Notes: generated from the letters alone by a model not told the origin. DNA of 8,700 bases from an uncultured Eubacteriales bacterium (GCA_902775835.1 CACYNZ010000152.1:1-8700), one strand, 5' to 3'. Counted from the first letter of the stretch, positions 1 through 7,397 are shown. Translations and numbers: made by a program.

Positions 1-77
1 CACTGGTTCATGCGTGTAAGCAGTTCCTCCGTAATCGGCCCTTTCTCCGGACAGCAGTTGATAATGGGATCACTCAT
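1..77 (-). CDS. N-terminal fragment of an unidentified protein, possibly phosphoketolase
   Basis: The first 25 codons of a minus-strand gene are present and the rest lies beyond the left edge. The ATG at 75-77 follows an AAGGAG ribosome binding site with suitable spacing, so the start is well supported. The visible protein begins MSDPIINCC and continues with an ITEELLTRMNQ stretch. From memory, this resembles the leader of xylulose-5-P/fructose-6-P phosphoketolases, where an ITPEYL-type helix runs into a WRAAN motif. The last two visible bases require the next codon to be TGN, which allows Trp. The gene lies 69 bases downstream of the ribokinase-type gene in the same direction, so co-transcription is likely, and a pentose-phosphate role would fit. 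The existence of a gene is fairly sure; the identity is a weak inference from a very short stretch. Confidence 0.55.
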   Translation of the reverse strand, partial: MSDPIINCCPEKGPITEELLTRMNQ

Positions 78-146
78 AGGCAGTCTCCTTCCTCTTTTTC
101 ATTCGTATCGTTAACCCGGCTTACCCGATTGAATAACTCACCAATC

Positions 147-1049
147 TTATAGTATTAAACCTTCGCCCTCCAATTCCTTCCTCCAGGGAACAGATTCTGC
201 AGCTCCAGGACGCGTCACGGAGATGGCCGCCGCCCGGCTCGCCCGCTCCATGCAGGCTTTCAGCGGCATGTCTTCCATCAGGCCCGCCACAAAAAATCCC
301 GTATAGGTATCCCCTGCTCCCGTGGTATCCACGGCCTGTACACGCAGGGCCGCGGCCTGCGCCCTCTCCGTTTCCCCGCCGGAAACGCGGAACGCCCGGC
401 TTCCACGGCTGCCCAGGGTCATGAGCAGGGACAGCTCCGGCCAGCGCGCATGCAGTGCCGCAAAAACCTTCTCCGGCTCCTGCTCCCCTGTAATCTGCTC
501 CGCCTCCACTTCATTGACCACAAGCCAGCTCAGACACCCGAAATCCACATCCTGCAGACGTTCATTGCAGGGAGACGGGTTCAGCACAATCCTGAGTCCT
601 GCGCGGCTGGCTTCCTCCACCACTTCCGGCAGCAGACTGATTTCGTTCTGCAGAAGCACCCAGTCCCCCGGCGCAAACCGTTCCATGGTCCGCGCAATAT
701 GTTCCCTGCTCTGGCACAGGTTTGAGCCCCCGTAGAGCAGAATGCAGTTTTCCCCCTGCGGATTGACCTGGATCACGGTATGCCCCTGCATGTCCGGGAC
801 CTGCATCAGACCCTCCGTGTCCACCCCGTTTTCTTCGAGAAACCACTTGAGCTCCTCACCGCCCTGTCCGATGCAGCCCGCGTGGCATACGCGGACTCCG
901 GCCCTGGCAAGCGCAATGGACTGGTTCAGGCCCTTGCCGCCCAGCTTGATGCTGCGGCCGCCGGCCGCCAGTGTTTCCCCGGGCTGCACGAAGTGCGGGA
1001 CCTGATACACATAGTCCATGTTCAGCGAACCAAAATTCAGTATTTTCAT
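147..1049 (-). CDS. PfkB-family carbohydrate kinase, ribokinase type
   Basis: This is a 300-residue cytoplasmic sugar kinase expected to use ATP to phosphorylate a pentose such as ribose, or a nucleoside or related sugar. The N-terminal SLNMDYVYQVP segment (residues 8-18) and the GGKGLNQ motif (37-43) are the ribokinase substrate-binding signatures. NPSP (157-160) and the NEVEAEQITG segment (179-188) match ribokinase. DTTGAGDTYTGFF (241-253) is the second PfkB signature, with D247 as the expected catalytic base and GAG forming the anion hole. The length is normal for ribokinase (about 300). The ATG at 1049 is preceded by a GAGGGG-type ribosome binding site. The gene starts 37 bases after the P1-peptidase stop and is probably co-transcribed with it. 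Family membership is near certain. The exact sugar cannot be read from the sequence, and no ribose transporter or ribose repressor is visible, so I give no gene symbol. Confidence 0.93.
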   Translation of the reverse strand: MKILNFGSLNMDYVYQVPHFVQPGETLAAGGRSIKLGGKGLNQSIALARAGVRVCHAGCIGQGGEELKWFLEENGVDTEGLMQVPDMQGHTVIQVNPQGENCILLYGGSNLCQSREHIARTMERFAPGDWVLLQNEISLLPEVVEEASRAGLRIVLNPSPCNERLQDVDFGCLSWLVVNEVEAEQITGEQEPEKVFAALHARWPELSLLMTLGSRGSRAFRVSGGETERAQAAALRVQAVDTTGAGDTYTGFFVAGLMEDMPLKACMERASRAAAISVTRPGAAESVPWRKELEGEGLIL

Positions 1050-1086
1050 CGTGCATCCCCTCTCACGTTTCCGGATTCCCTGCCGG

Positions 1087-2145
1087 TTATCTGCACTTTT
1101 TCAGATCCCGCGCTGCCGGATAACCGTAAGCGCCTTCCGCATTCCCGACCGCCCGGAGTATGGCCTCGCTCACCACTTCCGCAGCCATCGTGCCCACCAG
1201 GTCCTGGTCTGCCTGCACCTGGCCCAGGGAAACCGCATAAATGCTGTCCCCGTCTGCGGACGTATGCACAGGCCGGATGGAGCGCGCGTACCCGTCGTGA
1301 GCCATGCCCGCAATCTTGCACAGCCTTGTCTTGTCAAAGCATGCGTTGGTCATGACCACGGCAAGGGTGGTATTCCCGGTGAACCTGTTGTCCACCGCCT
1401 GAATGCTGCCCTTCATATAATCGGATGTACTCCGCAGGGACTGTCTGTCCTCACTGAGGAGTCCGGCCACCTGCCGGCCTGTTTTCCAGTCATACACATC
1501 GCCCAGCGCGTTAACGACCACAACGGCGCCTACCTGCAGCTGACCCAGCTGAACGGCATAGCTGCCGATGCCGGTTTTCATGCAACGCTCCATGCCCGCC
1601 ACCTTGCCCACTGTGGCACCACAGCCCACGCCGTAATTCCCGTCACGGTAATTCGGCGCATCCAGGGCAAGCCGGGCCGCCTCATAGCCCATGGCCGCAT
1701 CCGGCCGCACATGCGCGTCCCCGACGGTGAGATCAAAGACATCCGACTGCGCCACAAGCGGCACTTTTGTGATGCCCACATCATACCCGAAACCGCGTTC
1801 CTCCAGGCACTGCATGACACCGCCCGCGGCTCCGAGCCCAAAAGCGCTGCCGCCGCCAAGCACAATGGCATGAATCTCCTGGGCCGCCATCAGGGGGTTC
1901 AGCAGCTGGCTTTCCCTGGCCGCCGGCCCGCCTCCGCGCACGTCCAGCCCGGCCCGCATTCCATGCTCGCACAGAAGCACCGTCACACCCGTGCCCGCCT
2001 CAGCATTCTCCGTCTGTCCGATGCGGATGCCCGGAAAACTAGTCACCGGGATTTCCCGCTCCCCGGCAGTTTCCGGCACGCCCTCAGCGGATGCGCAGCA
2101 GCCCGTCAAAAGGGCATTCATCAGGAAAAACAGCCGTCTTCTCAT
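1087..2145 (-). CDS. P1/S58-family Ntn-hydrolase peptidase (DmpA/NylC-like), predicted lipoprotein
   Basis: A 352-residue self-cleaving aminopeptidase/amidohydrolase of the DmpA, BapA and NylC family. These enzymes remove N-terminal residues, beta-peptides or cyclic and linear amides after autoproteolysis into alpha and beta chains. The family signatures are visible: a GITVLLC-like early segment, VLGGGSAFGL (95-104), the YGVGCGATVGK loop (171-181) and GNTTLAVV (257-264). Cleavage is predicted between N258 and T259, with T259 the nucleophile. D298 and D300 lie 39 and 41 residues after T259, the same spacings as the catalytic Asp pair and Thr in NylC. Unusually, the protein opens with an RRR n-region, a hydrophobic stretch and a lipobox LTGC (13-16), so it is predicted to be exported and anchored through C16. 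Many relatives lack a signal. The ATG at 2145 has an AGGAGGG site upstream. The gene begins its own transcription unit after the terminator at 2302-2335. The family is sure; the substrate is unknown. Confidence 0.92.
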   Translation of the reverse strand: MRRRLFFLMNALLTGCCASAEGVPETAGEREIPVTSFPGIRIGQTENAEAGTGVTVLLCEHGMRAGLDVRGGGPAARESQLLNPLMAAQEIHAIVLGGGSAFGLGAAGGVMQCLEERGFGYDVGITKVPLVAQSDVFDLTVGDAHVRPDAAMGYEAARLALDAPNYRDGNYGVGCGATVGKVAGMERCMKTGIGSYAVQLGQLQVGAVVVVNALGDVYDWKTGRQVAGLLSEDRQSLRSTSDYMKGSIQAVDNRFTGNTTLAVVMTNACFDKTRLCKIAGMAHDGYARSIRPVHTSADGDSIYAVSLGQVQADQDLVGTMAAEVVSEAILRAVGNAEGAYGYPAARDLKKCR

Positions 2146-2301
2146 GTATGTCTTCCCTCCTGTTCACTGGCCGGACCGTCCCGCTTCCGGCACAATCCGG
2201 CGCTGAATCTATCTGTCCCTGTCATCACGTCTTCAGTATACTGCGTTTTTGCCCTTCCTCACAGTCCCTTTTCCGCCTGCATGCCGGACTGTACGTGCAT
2301 G
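2146..2301 (-). promoter_or_regulatory. Promoter region for the P1 peptidase / kinase unit
   Basis: This gap separates the terminator of the upstream operon from the P1-peptidase start, so a promoter is expected here. On the minus strand a TATACT hexamer occurs at 2235-2240, about 90 bases before the ATG, and matches a sigma-70-type -10 box at five of six positions. No convincing -35 box sits at 16-18 bases (the best candidate is a poor TGTGAG). The assignment rests on the -10 match and the context. I see no riboswitch-like structure or strong operator in the gap. Confidence 0.4.
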
Positions 2302-2335
2302 AAAAAACTGCCGGACACAGCAGCACCCGACAGTT
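2302..2335 (-). terminator. Intrinsic terminator after rmlC
   Basis: Read on the minus strand, AACTGTCGG pairs with CCGGCAGTT in a 9-bp stem with one G-U pair. The loop is 12 bases and the stem runs into a six-T tract. It begins about 20 bases after the RmlC stop codon. This is a classical rho-independent terminator and marks the end of the operon formed by VanZ, the phosphonate enzyme, the Na/Pi transporter and RmlC. Confidence 0.85.
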
Positions 2336-2354
2336 CATGATCCGGTTTCTCTTT

Positions 2355-2945
2355 TCAGAAGGTAAACGCTTCACGCAGCGGAGGCCACTTCGTATCCTTA
2401 TCGGACAGGTTCAGCGGCGTACCGTCCAGCATGCGCGGAACCGCCTGTCCGTTTTCCACGGCCACCTGCGGCCATTCAATCCCGATCTCAGGATCGTTCC
2501 ATGCCACACCGGCCTCGTCGCCGGGATGCCAGAAATCCGTCACCTTGTAGCAGAATTCCGCACCCTCGGAGAGCACCAGAAAGCCATGGGCAAAGCCCGG
2601 CGCGATATAGAACTGGCGATGATTCTCCTCCGACAGTTCCACACCGTACCACTTGCCGAAGGTCCGGCTGTCCTTTCTCAGGTCCACCGCCACATCAAAG
2701 ACGGTGCCCCGGATCACCCGGACCAGCTTGCCCTGGGGGAATTCCTTCTGATAATGCAGTCCCCGCAGCACGCCCTTTGAGGAACTGGACTGGTTGTCCT
2801 GCACAAACACCATGTCCAGGCCCTCCGCGGCCATATCCCGCTGGTTATAGGTCTCGGTAAAATATCCGCGCTTGTCTCCGTACACTTCCGGTTCAATCAC
2901 ATACAGCCCGTCAATCGGACAGGGCGTCACATGTATTCTGCCCAT
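2355..2945 (-). CDS. rmlC: dTDP-4-dehydrorhamnose 3,5-epimerase
   Basis: This 196-residue cupin epimerase converts dTDP-4-dehydro-6-deoxy-glucose to dTDP-4-dehydrorhamnose, the third step of dTDP-L-rhamnose synthesis. Family features are clear: GDKRGYFTETY near residues 23-33, the GVLRGLHYQ motif with catalytic H64, IAPGFAHGF (115-122) and the FCYK segment with Y133 as the likely general acid. The C-terminus is LNLSDKDTKWPP, typical of RmlC. I chose the ATG at 2945: it gives the normal family length and begins at the conserved N-terminus. An upstream in-frame start at 3050 would add 35 residues that merely overlap the transporter gene. The start lies 7 bases after the transporter stop, implying translational coupling; the ribosome binding site is only a modest AAAGG. 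RmlA, RmlB and RmlD are not in the window, so the rest of the pathway must be elsewhere. A sugar-nucleotide epimerase of different specificity is possible but less likely. Confidence 0.93.
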   Translation of the reverse strand: MGRIHVTPCPIDGLYVIEPEVYGDKRGYFTETYNQRDMAAEGLDMVFVQDNQSSSSKGVLRGLHYQKEFPQGKLVRVIRGTVFDVAVDLRKDSRTFGKWYGVELSEENHRQFYIAPGFAHGFLVLSEGAEFCYKVTDFWHPGDEAGVAWNDPEIGIEWPQVAVENGQAVPRMLDGTPLNLSDKDTKWPPLREAFTF

Positions 2946-2952
2946 CTTCTGC

Positions 2953-4809
2953 TCAGCCTTTCTTCTTCTTGGTCTTTTCCTTATCCTCAGTCTTCTTCCG
3001 CTCGTGCAGCTCGGCCAGTCCGGCTTCCAGCACGGGAACATCGATCTCATCGTCGGGAATCGTTACGGCTGCTCCGGTTTTCTCGCCAATCATCGCATGC
3101 CGCATTCTCGCAGAATTGTCGCTGTCCGCTGATTCCGCGTCCTGGGAGATGGTGCTGCTCATGCTGTGGCGGCCGTTGCGCGCCTCAAGGATGGAGAAGG
3201 CAATATTGGTGGCATGATCCGCCACGCGTTCCAGTCCGGACACCGTGTCCGAAAAATAGATACCGGCCTGTGCCGTGCACTTGCCTTCCTTGAGCCGGCG
3301 GATATGCCGCTTGGTCAGTTCCATTTCCATGGCGTCCACGCGGTTTTCCATTTCCGCCACAGACTGCATATTGGTCATGTTTCCGGTGACAAACATATCC
3401 AGGGACTGCTCGAGCATCCGGTTGACCACCTGCATCATCTCGCTCAGCTCATCCATGCTCTTCTTCGACAGCTTGACACCGTTCTTGTACAGACGCGGTG
3501 CGTTGTCCACAATGGTTTCCGCATGGTCACCGATGCGCTCGATATCGGAAATCACCTGGAAGTACGCGGAAATCACAGCCTGATCCTTCAGAGGCAGGGT
3601 GTGCTGGTTGATGGCCACCAGATAGCTGGTGATGCGCTCGTCCAGATAATCGATGTAGAGCTCCTGTTCATGCACCTTATCCAGCAGTTCCTGACGGTTG
3701 TTCAGGAAGCAGTCCATGGCAGCGTTCAGGTTTTCAAAGGCCATGTGCGCCATGCGCGCCATTTCCTGCTTGACAAGGTAGACGGCCACGGCAGGGTTCG
3801 GATGCGCATCATTGATAAAGCGCACATGGTATCCCTGCTCGGCCTCCGGCTCTGCCTCGTCCCGGACCAGCAGGCGCGTCAGCGCGATGATCCCGTCCAT
3901 GAAGGGATAGAACACAATAACCTGCACCACCTTGAAGAGCAGATGCGCCATGGCGATATTGCGTCCCAGCGTGCCCGCATCCGATCCGGTACCGGACAGG
4001 AAGCGGATCACCTGCTCCACCTGGGCGGAAAAGAAGGTCAGCACCAGGAACATGAAAATCGTGCCAAACACATTGAACAGCAGATGAATCAGGGCCGCCC
4101 TGCGTGCATCCGGCTTGGTGCCCACGCTGGCCAGCATGGCCGAGGCACAGGCGCCGATATTGCAGCCCAGGATCACATACATACAGATTCTCAGGTCCAC
4201 CAGGCCCTGGGCGCCCATCACCACCAGAATGGAAACGGTCACCGAGGAGGACTGAACCACAGCCGTAATCACAAGGCCCATGAGAATGCCGAGGACGGGA
4301 TTCTGGAAACTCAGAAGCGCCTGCTGCACCACCGGCATGTCCCGCAGTCCCGTCATGGCTTCCGACATGGCGGAAATGCCCAGGAACAGGATACCGAAGC
4401 CCAGAAGCACTTCACCCATCTTGCGCAGGAAGGTATTGGGTACATAATTGGTCATCACCGCGCCGCCCAGCACAAACAGCGGGGCCACCGCGCTGAGCCG
4501 GAACGCAACCAGAAGGGCCGTGACCGTGGTACCGATATTGGCGCCCAGGATAATGCCGGATGCCTGAACCAGGTTCATGAGACCCGAGTTCACAAAGGTT
4601 ACCACCATGGACGTGGCCGCACTGGAAGACTGGATCACTGCGGTGAAGAACAGGCCTACCAGCAGGCCCATGATCCGGTTCCGCGTAAAAGCTTCCAGAA
4701 TGCTGCGCAGCCGGTCGCCGGCTACTTTTTCAATACCCCGGCTCATCATGTGCATGCCGGAAATAAACAGTCCAAGTCCGCCGGCGAGTTCAATGAGAAT
4801 GGTCAGCAT
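2953..4809 (-). CDS. Na+/phosphate cotransporter family protein with C-terminal PhoU-like domain
   Basis: A 618-residue inner-membrane protein of the NptA / PNaS family, which moves inorganic phosphate with sodium. The duplicated family signatures are visible: QSSSAATSM (60-68) with GANIGTT (89-95), and QSSSVTV (186-192) with GCNIGAC (215-221). Hydrophobic helices fill residues 1-310. Residues about 340-545 are helical and contain two PhoU metal-binding motifs, ERIGDHAE (424-431) and ERVADHAT (527-534), suggesting a regulatory domain that senses phosphate status. A polar tail follows (about 546-618), acidic and then ending in a lysine-rich KKTEDKEKTKKKKG stretch. The ATG at 4809 has AAGGAG seven bases upstream and follows the phosphonate enzyme stop by 22 bases. 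Family membership is near certain. Direction of transport is not certain, since the related YjbB is described as a phosphate exporter. In this operon it may balance phosphate for the phosphonate pathway (inference). Confidence 0.93.
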   Translation of the reverse strand: MLTILIELAGGLGLFISGMHMMSRGIEKVAGDRLRSILEAFTRNRIMGLLVGLFFTAVIQSSSAATSMVVTFVNSGLMNLVQASGIILGANIGTTVTALLVAFRLSAVAPLFVLGGAVMTNYVPNTFLRKMGEVLLGFGILFLGISAMSEAMTGLRDMPVVQQALLSFQNPVLGILMGLVITAVVQSSSVTVSILVVMGAQGLVDLRICMYVILGCNIGACASAMLASVGTKPDARRAALIHLLFNVFGTIFMFLVLTFFSAQVEQVIRFLSGTGSDAGTLGRNIAMAHLLFKVVQVIVFYPFMDGIIALTRLLVRDEAEPEAEQGYHVRFINDAHPNPAVAVYLVKQEMARMAHMAFENLNAAMDCFLNNRQELLDKVHEQELYIDYLDERITSYLVAINQHTLPLKDQAVISAYFQVISDIERIGDHAETIVDNAPRLYKNGVKLSKKSMDELSEMMQVVNRMLEQSLDMFVTGNMTNMQSVAEMENRVDAMEMELTKRHIRRLKEGKCTAQAGIYFSDTVSGLERVADHATNIAFSILEARNGRHSMSSTISQDAESADSDNSARMRHAMIGEKTGAAVTIPDDEIDVPVLEAGLAELHERKKTEDKEKTKKKKG

Positions 4810-4831
4810 ACAGATCTCCTTTATGTGTTGG

Positions 4832-6844
4832 TCAGACTTCTTCAGGAATCAGTGTCAGGATTTCCTTGATCGGCATCAGCATGGGTGCGCATTCCATCGC
4901 TCTGTGATGCTCAAGAATGCTTTCCGCCGCCTTGACCATGGCCGGAAATCCGGAACGCGTCAGCTGATTGGCATAGATCACCACATTGACCCCCAGCTTC
5001 TTCCATTCATCTTCCGTCACCTGATGAAAACTGGTCGGAACCACCACAATCGGGGTCACGGCATCCTCTCTGCGGAAACGCTCCACAAACTCTATGATTT
5101 CGTCCGGTTCACTGCGTCTGGAATGAATCATGATGGCATCCGCCCCGGCATCCCGGAACGCCCGGGCCCGGGCCAGCGCATCCTCCTGCCCTTTTTCCAG
5201 GATCAGGCTCTCAATCCGGGCGCAGATCATGAAGTCTTCCGTCTTCTGCGCCTTCTTGCCCGCCCGGATCTTCCGAGCAAAGTTCTCAATGCTGTCCTGC
5301 ACCTGGGGCACGTCCGTCCCGAAGAGCGAATTCTTCTTCAGGCCGGTCTTGTCCTCAATGATCACCATGCTCACGCCCATGCGTTCAAGCGTGCGCACCG
5401 TGTAGACAAAGTGCTCGATCAGCCCGCCGGTATCCCCGTCAAAGATCACGGGCTTGGTGGTCACTTCCAGAATATCATCAATGGTCCGGAACCGGCTGGA
5501 CATGTCCACCAGTTCAATGTCCGGCTTGCCCTTTGCCGTGGAATCGCACAGGGAGGACACCCACATGGCGTCAAACTGATGTGTCCCGCCCTCCGGCTCA
5601 TGCACCACCGTATTTTCCACAATCAGGCCGGTAATGCCGCTGTGCGCTTCCATGGCGGTCACCAGACCCTTCATGGCCATGGCCTTGCGCAGCCGTCCGC
5701 GCCGTCGGTCCGGCAGTGCCAGTTCCGAGCGCGCGCGTCCTTCCAGAGCCCGGATCCGGCTGTCCCGCGTATATGGATACTCCACCAGCTCCCCGCCCCA
5801 GGTGGACAGAAGCGAAATGACCTCATCACGTACCGGGCGCTGTACGCCCAGAATCCAGTCATCGCCATGCACCACAAAGTCCGGCTTCAGCGCCAGAAGA
5901 TTCTCGCGGTAGCTAAGGGTTTTCTGCTCCATGACCTGCCATACGCCCTGGATATTCCGGAACAGGTCCATGCGCTCCCTGCATGACAGCAGCGGAAAGC
6001 GCTTGTAGCTGGCCACGGCCTCATCACTGAGCACCCCGATCACCACGCGCCCGAGCCCGGCGGCTTTCCGGATCAGGTTCAGGTGTGCGAAATGCAGCAT
6101 GTCAGTGGCAAAGCACATATAGACCACACGCCGGCTCTGCTTCCTCAGCTCTGCTTTCACCTTTTCCAGGTCCTCCGGCGTGTCCACCTCGCAGCACAGC
6201 CAGTCCTTCACGTCCAGCGGACGGATATGCATTTCGGAGGAGACCTCATTCATGGCGTTCTCCGCGTAGCACCCGGTTTCGCCTTTCTCGCAGAAGGCAC
6301 GGATTGCCCTGCGCCACGTGCTCCAGTCCTCTCCTGTCAGATGATACAGCGGTTGGGCAGCCAGGCTGTCCTCAAACAGATGGATGCCCACGCCCCGGAT
6401 CCACCCTTCCTCGATCCGGGCCTTGAAATCCTTTTCCGGCAGCGGCTGGGTCGAGGACACCACCATGCAGCTTTCAGCCGCATGCAGCACCTGTTCAAGC
6501 ACCCGGGACTCAAACACGAGATCCCCGTGCATCAGGAGCATATCCCCTTCCACCGCATCCCCTGCCAGGTTCATCGAATAGATATAATTGGTGGAATCAT
6601 AGCGCGGGTTGTTCACATAGCGCACATGCAGCGGAAGATGCATGTCCTCCACGTGCCGGCGGATAGCCTCGTCAAATCCGCCGGTGGTGATCACAATATC
6701 CTCCACCCCGTTTTCCCACAGCAGCCGTAGCTGTCTTTCCAGAATGGTTTCCCCGTTTTCCAGCTCCGTCATGCACTTGGGATGGGTTCTGGTAAGGTCA
6801 CCCATCCTTGATCCGGTTCCCGAATTGAGAATCAGTGCCGTCAT
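4832..6844 (-). CDS. Three-domain protein: LicC/PntC-like nucleotidyltransferase, GCT-like domain, phosphoenolpyruvate mutase
   Basis: A 670-residue cytoplasmic fusion. Residues 1-235 form an NTP-transferase domain of the LicC/PntC type: NSGTGSRM (7-14), PKCM (22-25), YDSTNYIYSM (82-91), HGD (106-108) and EVDTPEDL (219-226) provide nucleotide and metal binding. Residues about 238-365 resemble the GCT-type cytidylyltransferase often fused to PEP mutase, but the HxGH motif reads HFAH (251-254) and the ISST motif is lost (SRIR at 362-365). Residues about 390-670 are PEP mutase, which rearranges PEP into phosphonopyruvate. They carry WVSSLCDS (428-435), DGDTGG (469-474) with D471 for Mg2+, the diagnostic EDKTGLKKNS (497-506) and ARIES (542-546). 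The ATG at 6844 has GGAGG six bases upstream. The expected role is to make a C-P bond and activate a phosphonate as a CMP derivative. No decarboxylase or transaminase is adjacent. The PEP mutase assignment is very secure; the final product is unknown. Confidence 0.93.
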   Translation of the reverse strand: MTALILNSGTGSRMGDLTRTHPKCMTELENGETILERQLRLLWENGVEDIVITTGGFDEAIRRHVEDMHLPLHVRYVNNPRYDSTNYIYSMNLAGDAVEGDMLLMHGDLVFESRVLEQVLHAAESCMVVSSTQPLPEKDFKARIEEGWIRGVGIHLFEDSLAAQPLYHLTGEDWSTWRRAIRAFCEKGETGCYAENAMNEVSSEMHIRPLDVKDWLCCEVDTPEDLEKVKAELRKQSRRVVYMCFATDMLHFAHLNLIRKAAGLGRVVIGVLSDEAVASYKRFPLLSCRERMDLFRNIQGVWQVMEQKTLSYRENLLALKPDFVVHGDDWILGVQRPVRDEVISLLSTWGGELVEYPYTRDSRIRALEGRARSELALPDRRRGRLRKAMAMKGLVTAMEAHSGITGLIVENTVVHEPEGGTHQFDAMWVSSLCDSTAKGKPDIELVDMSSRFRTIDDILEVTTKPVIFDGDTGGLIEHFVYTVRTLERMGVSMVIIEDKTGLKKNSLFGTDVPQVQDSIENFARKIRAGKKAQKTEDFMICARIESLILEKGQEDALARARAFRDAGADAIMIHSRRSEPDEIIEFVERFRREDAVTPIVVVPTSFHQVTEDEWKKLGVNVVIYANQLTRSGFPAMVKAAESILEHHRAMECAPMLMPIKEILTLIPEEV

Positions 6845-6902
6845 TTTATTCCTCCGCCCCGCTCATCCGGGGTCCACAGATTTGGATATCCTTAAGAAAT
6901 AC

Positions 6903-7397
6903 TCAGGCCGGGCGCCGCAGACGCCACTTCCGGTACAGTTTCAGACCCACAAAAAAAGCCAGTGCAGCACCGGCCAGTGCTCCGCAGGTATCCAGAAGCA
7001 CGTCCAGCGCCATTCCCGTCCTGCTTCCGGACAGATACTGGTGCAGCTCATCCGTGCAGGCATACAGCCCGCCAAGCAGACAGCCGCCCGTCACCGGATG
7101 CGGACGGTAATAGGATACGAGAAGCAGACAGATCAGACCGCCCAGCAGGGCATACTCCGAAAAATGCGCTGTCTTGCGGACCACTGCCTGGACACCGTCC
7201 AGAAGCACCTGATACTCGTCCTGGGTCATGTCCGGGCGCATCCGTGCAATTGCCCGGGCGATGGGCTCGGCAAGCAGTCCGCTGGTCTCCATGGACGTAT
7301 CGCCGTCCTGGGAAGAAAACGCAAAGATCATCACGCAGGTCAGAATGGTCAGGATCCACAGGCAGGCCCGTATACGGTGTCTTGCCGTTTCGCTCAC
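6903..7397 (-). CDS. VanZ-like family membrane protein
   Basis: A small integral membrane protein of the VanZ-like family, whose biochemical role is unknown; the founding member gives low-level teicoplanin resistance. From the start chosen here (164 residues) it shows a transmembrane helix at about 11-28 ending in FSSQ (27-30), RKTAHFSEY (74-82), TDELHQ (115-120) and the DVLLD motif (132-136), all VanZ signatures. About four membrane segments are present. I chose the GTG at 7395-7397 because AAAGGGG sits eight bases upstream and the protein then starts just before its first helix. An in-frame ATG at 7451 gives 182 residues but its AGGG lies only two bases away; an ATG at 7514 has no ribosome binding site. 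The gene is 58 bases upstream of the phosphonate enzyme and probably first in that operon. Its link to the phosphonate genes is by position only. Confidence 0.85.
   Translation of the reverse strand: MSETARHRIRACLWILTILTCVMIFAFSSQDGDTSMETSGLLAEPIARAIARMRPDMTQDEYQVLLDGVQAVVRKTAHFSEYALLGGLICLLLVSYYRPHPVTGGCLLGGLYACTDELHQYLSGSRTGMALDVLLDTCGALAGAALAFFVGLKLYRKWRLRRPA

Noticed and set aside
1018..2340. A 440-codon open frame on the plus strand opposite the P1 peptidase
   Set aside because: It is antisense to the P1 peptidase and part of the kinase gene and shows no family signature.
2946..3050. A longer RmlC start that would add 35 residues
   Set aside because: The extra residues are Arg/Lys-rich, lie inside the transporter gene in another frame, and exceed the normal RmlC N-terminus.
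3166..4869. A 567-codon open frame on the plus strand opposite the Na/Pi transporter
   Set aside because: The translation is rich in His, Gln, Arg and Gly with no domain, lacks a ribosome binding site, and is the antisense of a strongly conserved gene in high-GC DNA.
4577..5986. A 469-codon open frame on the plus strand opposite the phosphonate enzyme
   Set aside because: The composition is His/Arg/Pro-rich and low in recognisable motifs; it spans two real minus-strand genes and has no plausible start signal.
6856..6873. A GC-rich hairpin (CCCCG/CGGGG) just before the phosphonate enzyme start
   Set aside because: The stem is only five base pairs with no T tract after it, so it is not a terminator, and no riboswitch-like structure surrounds it.
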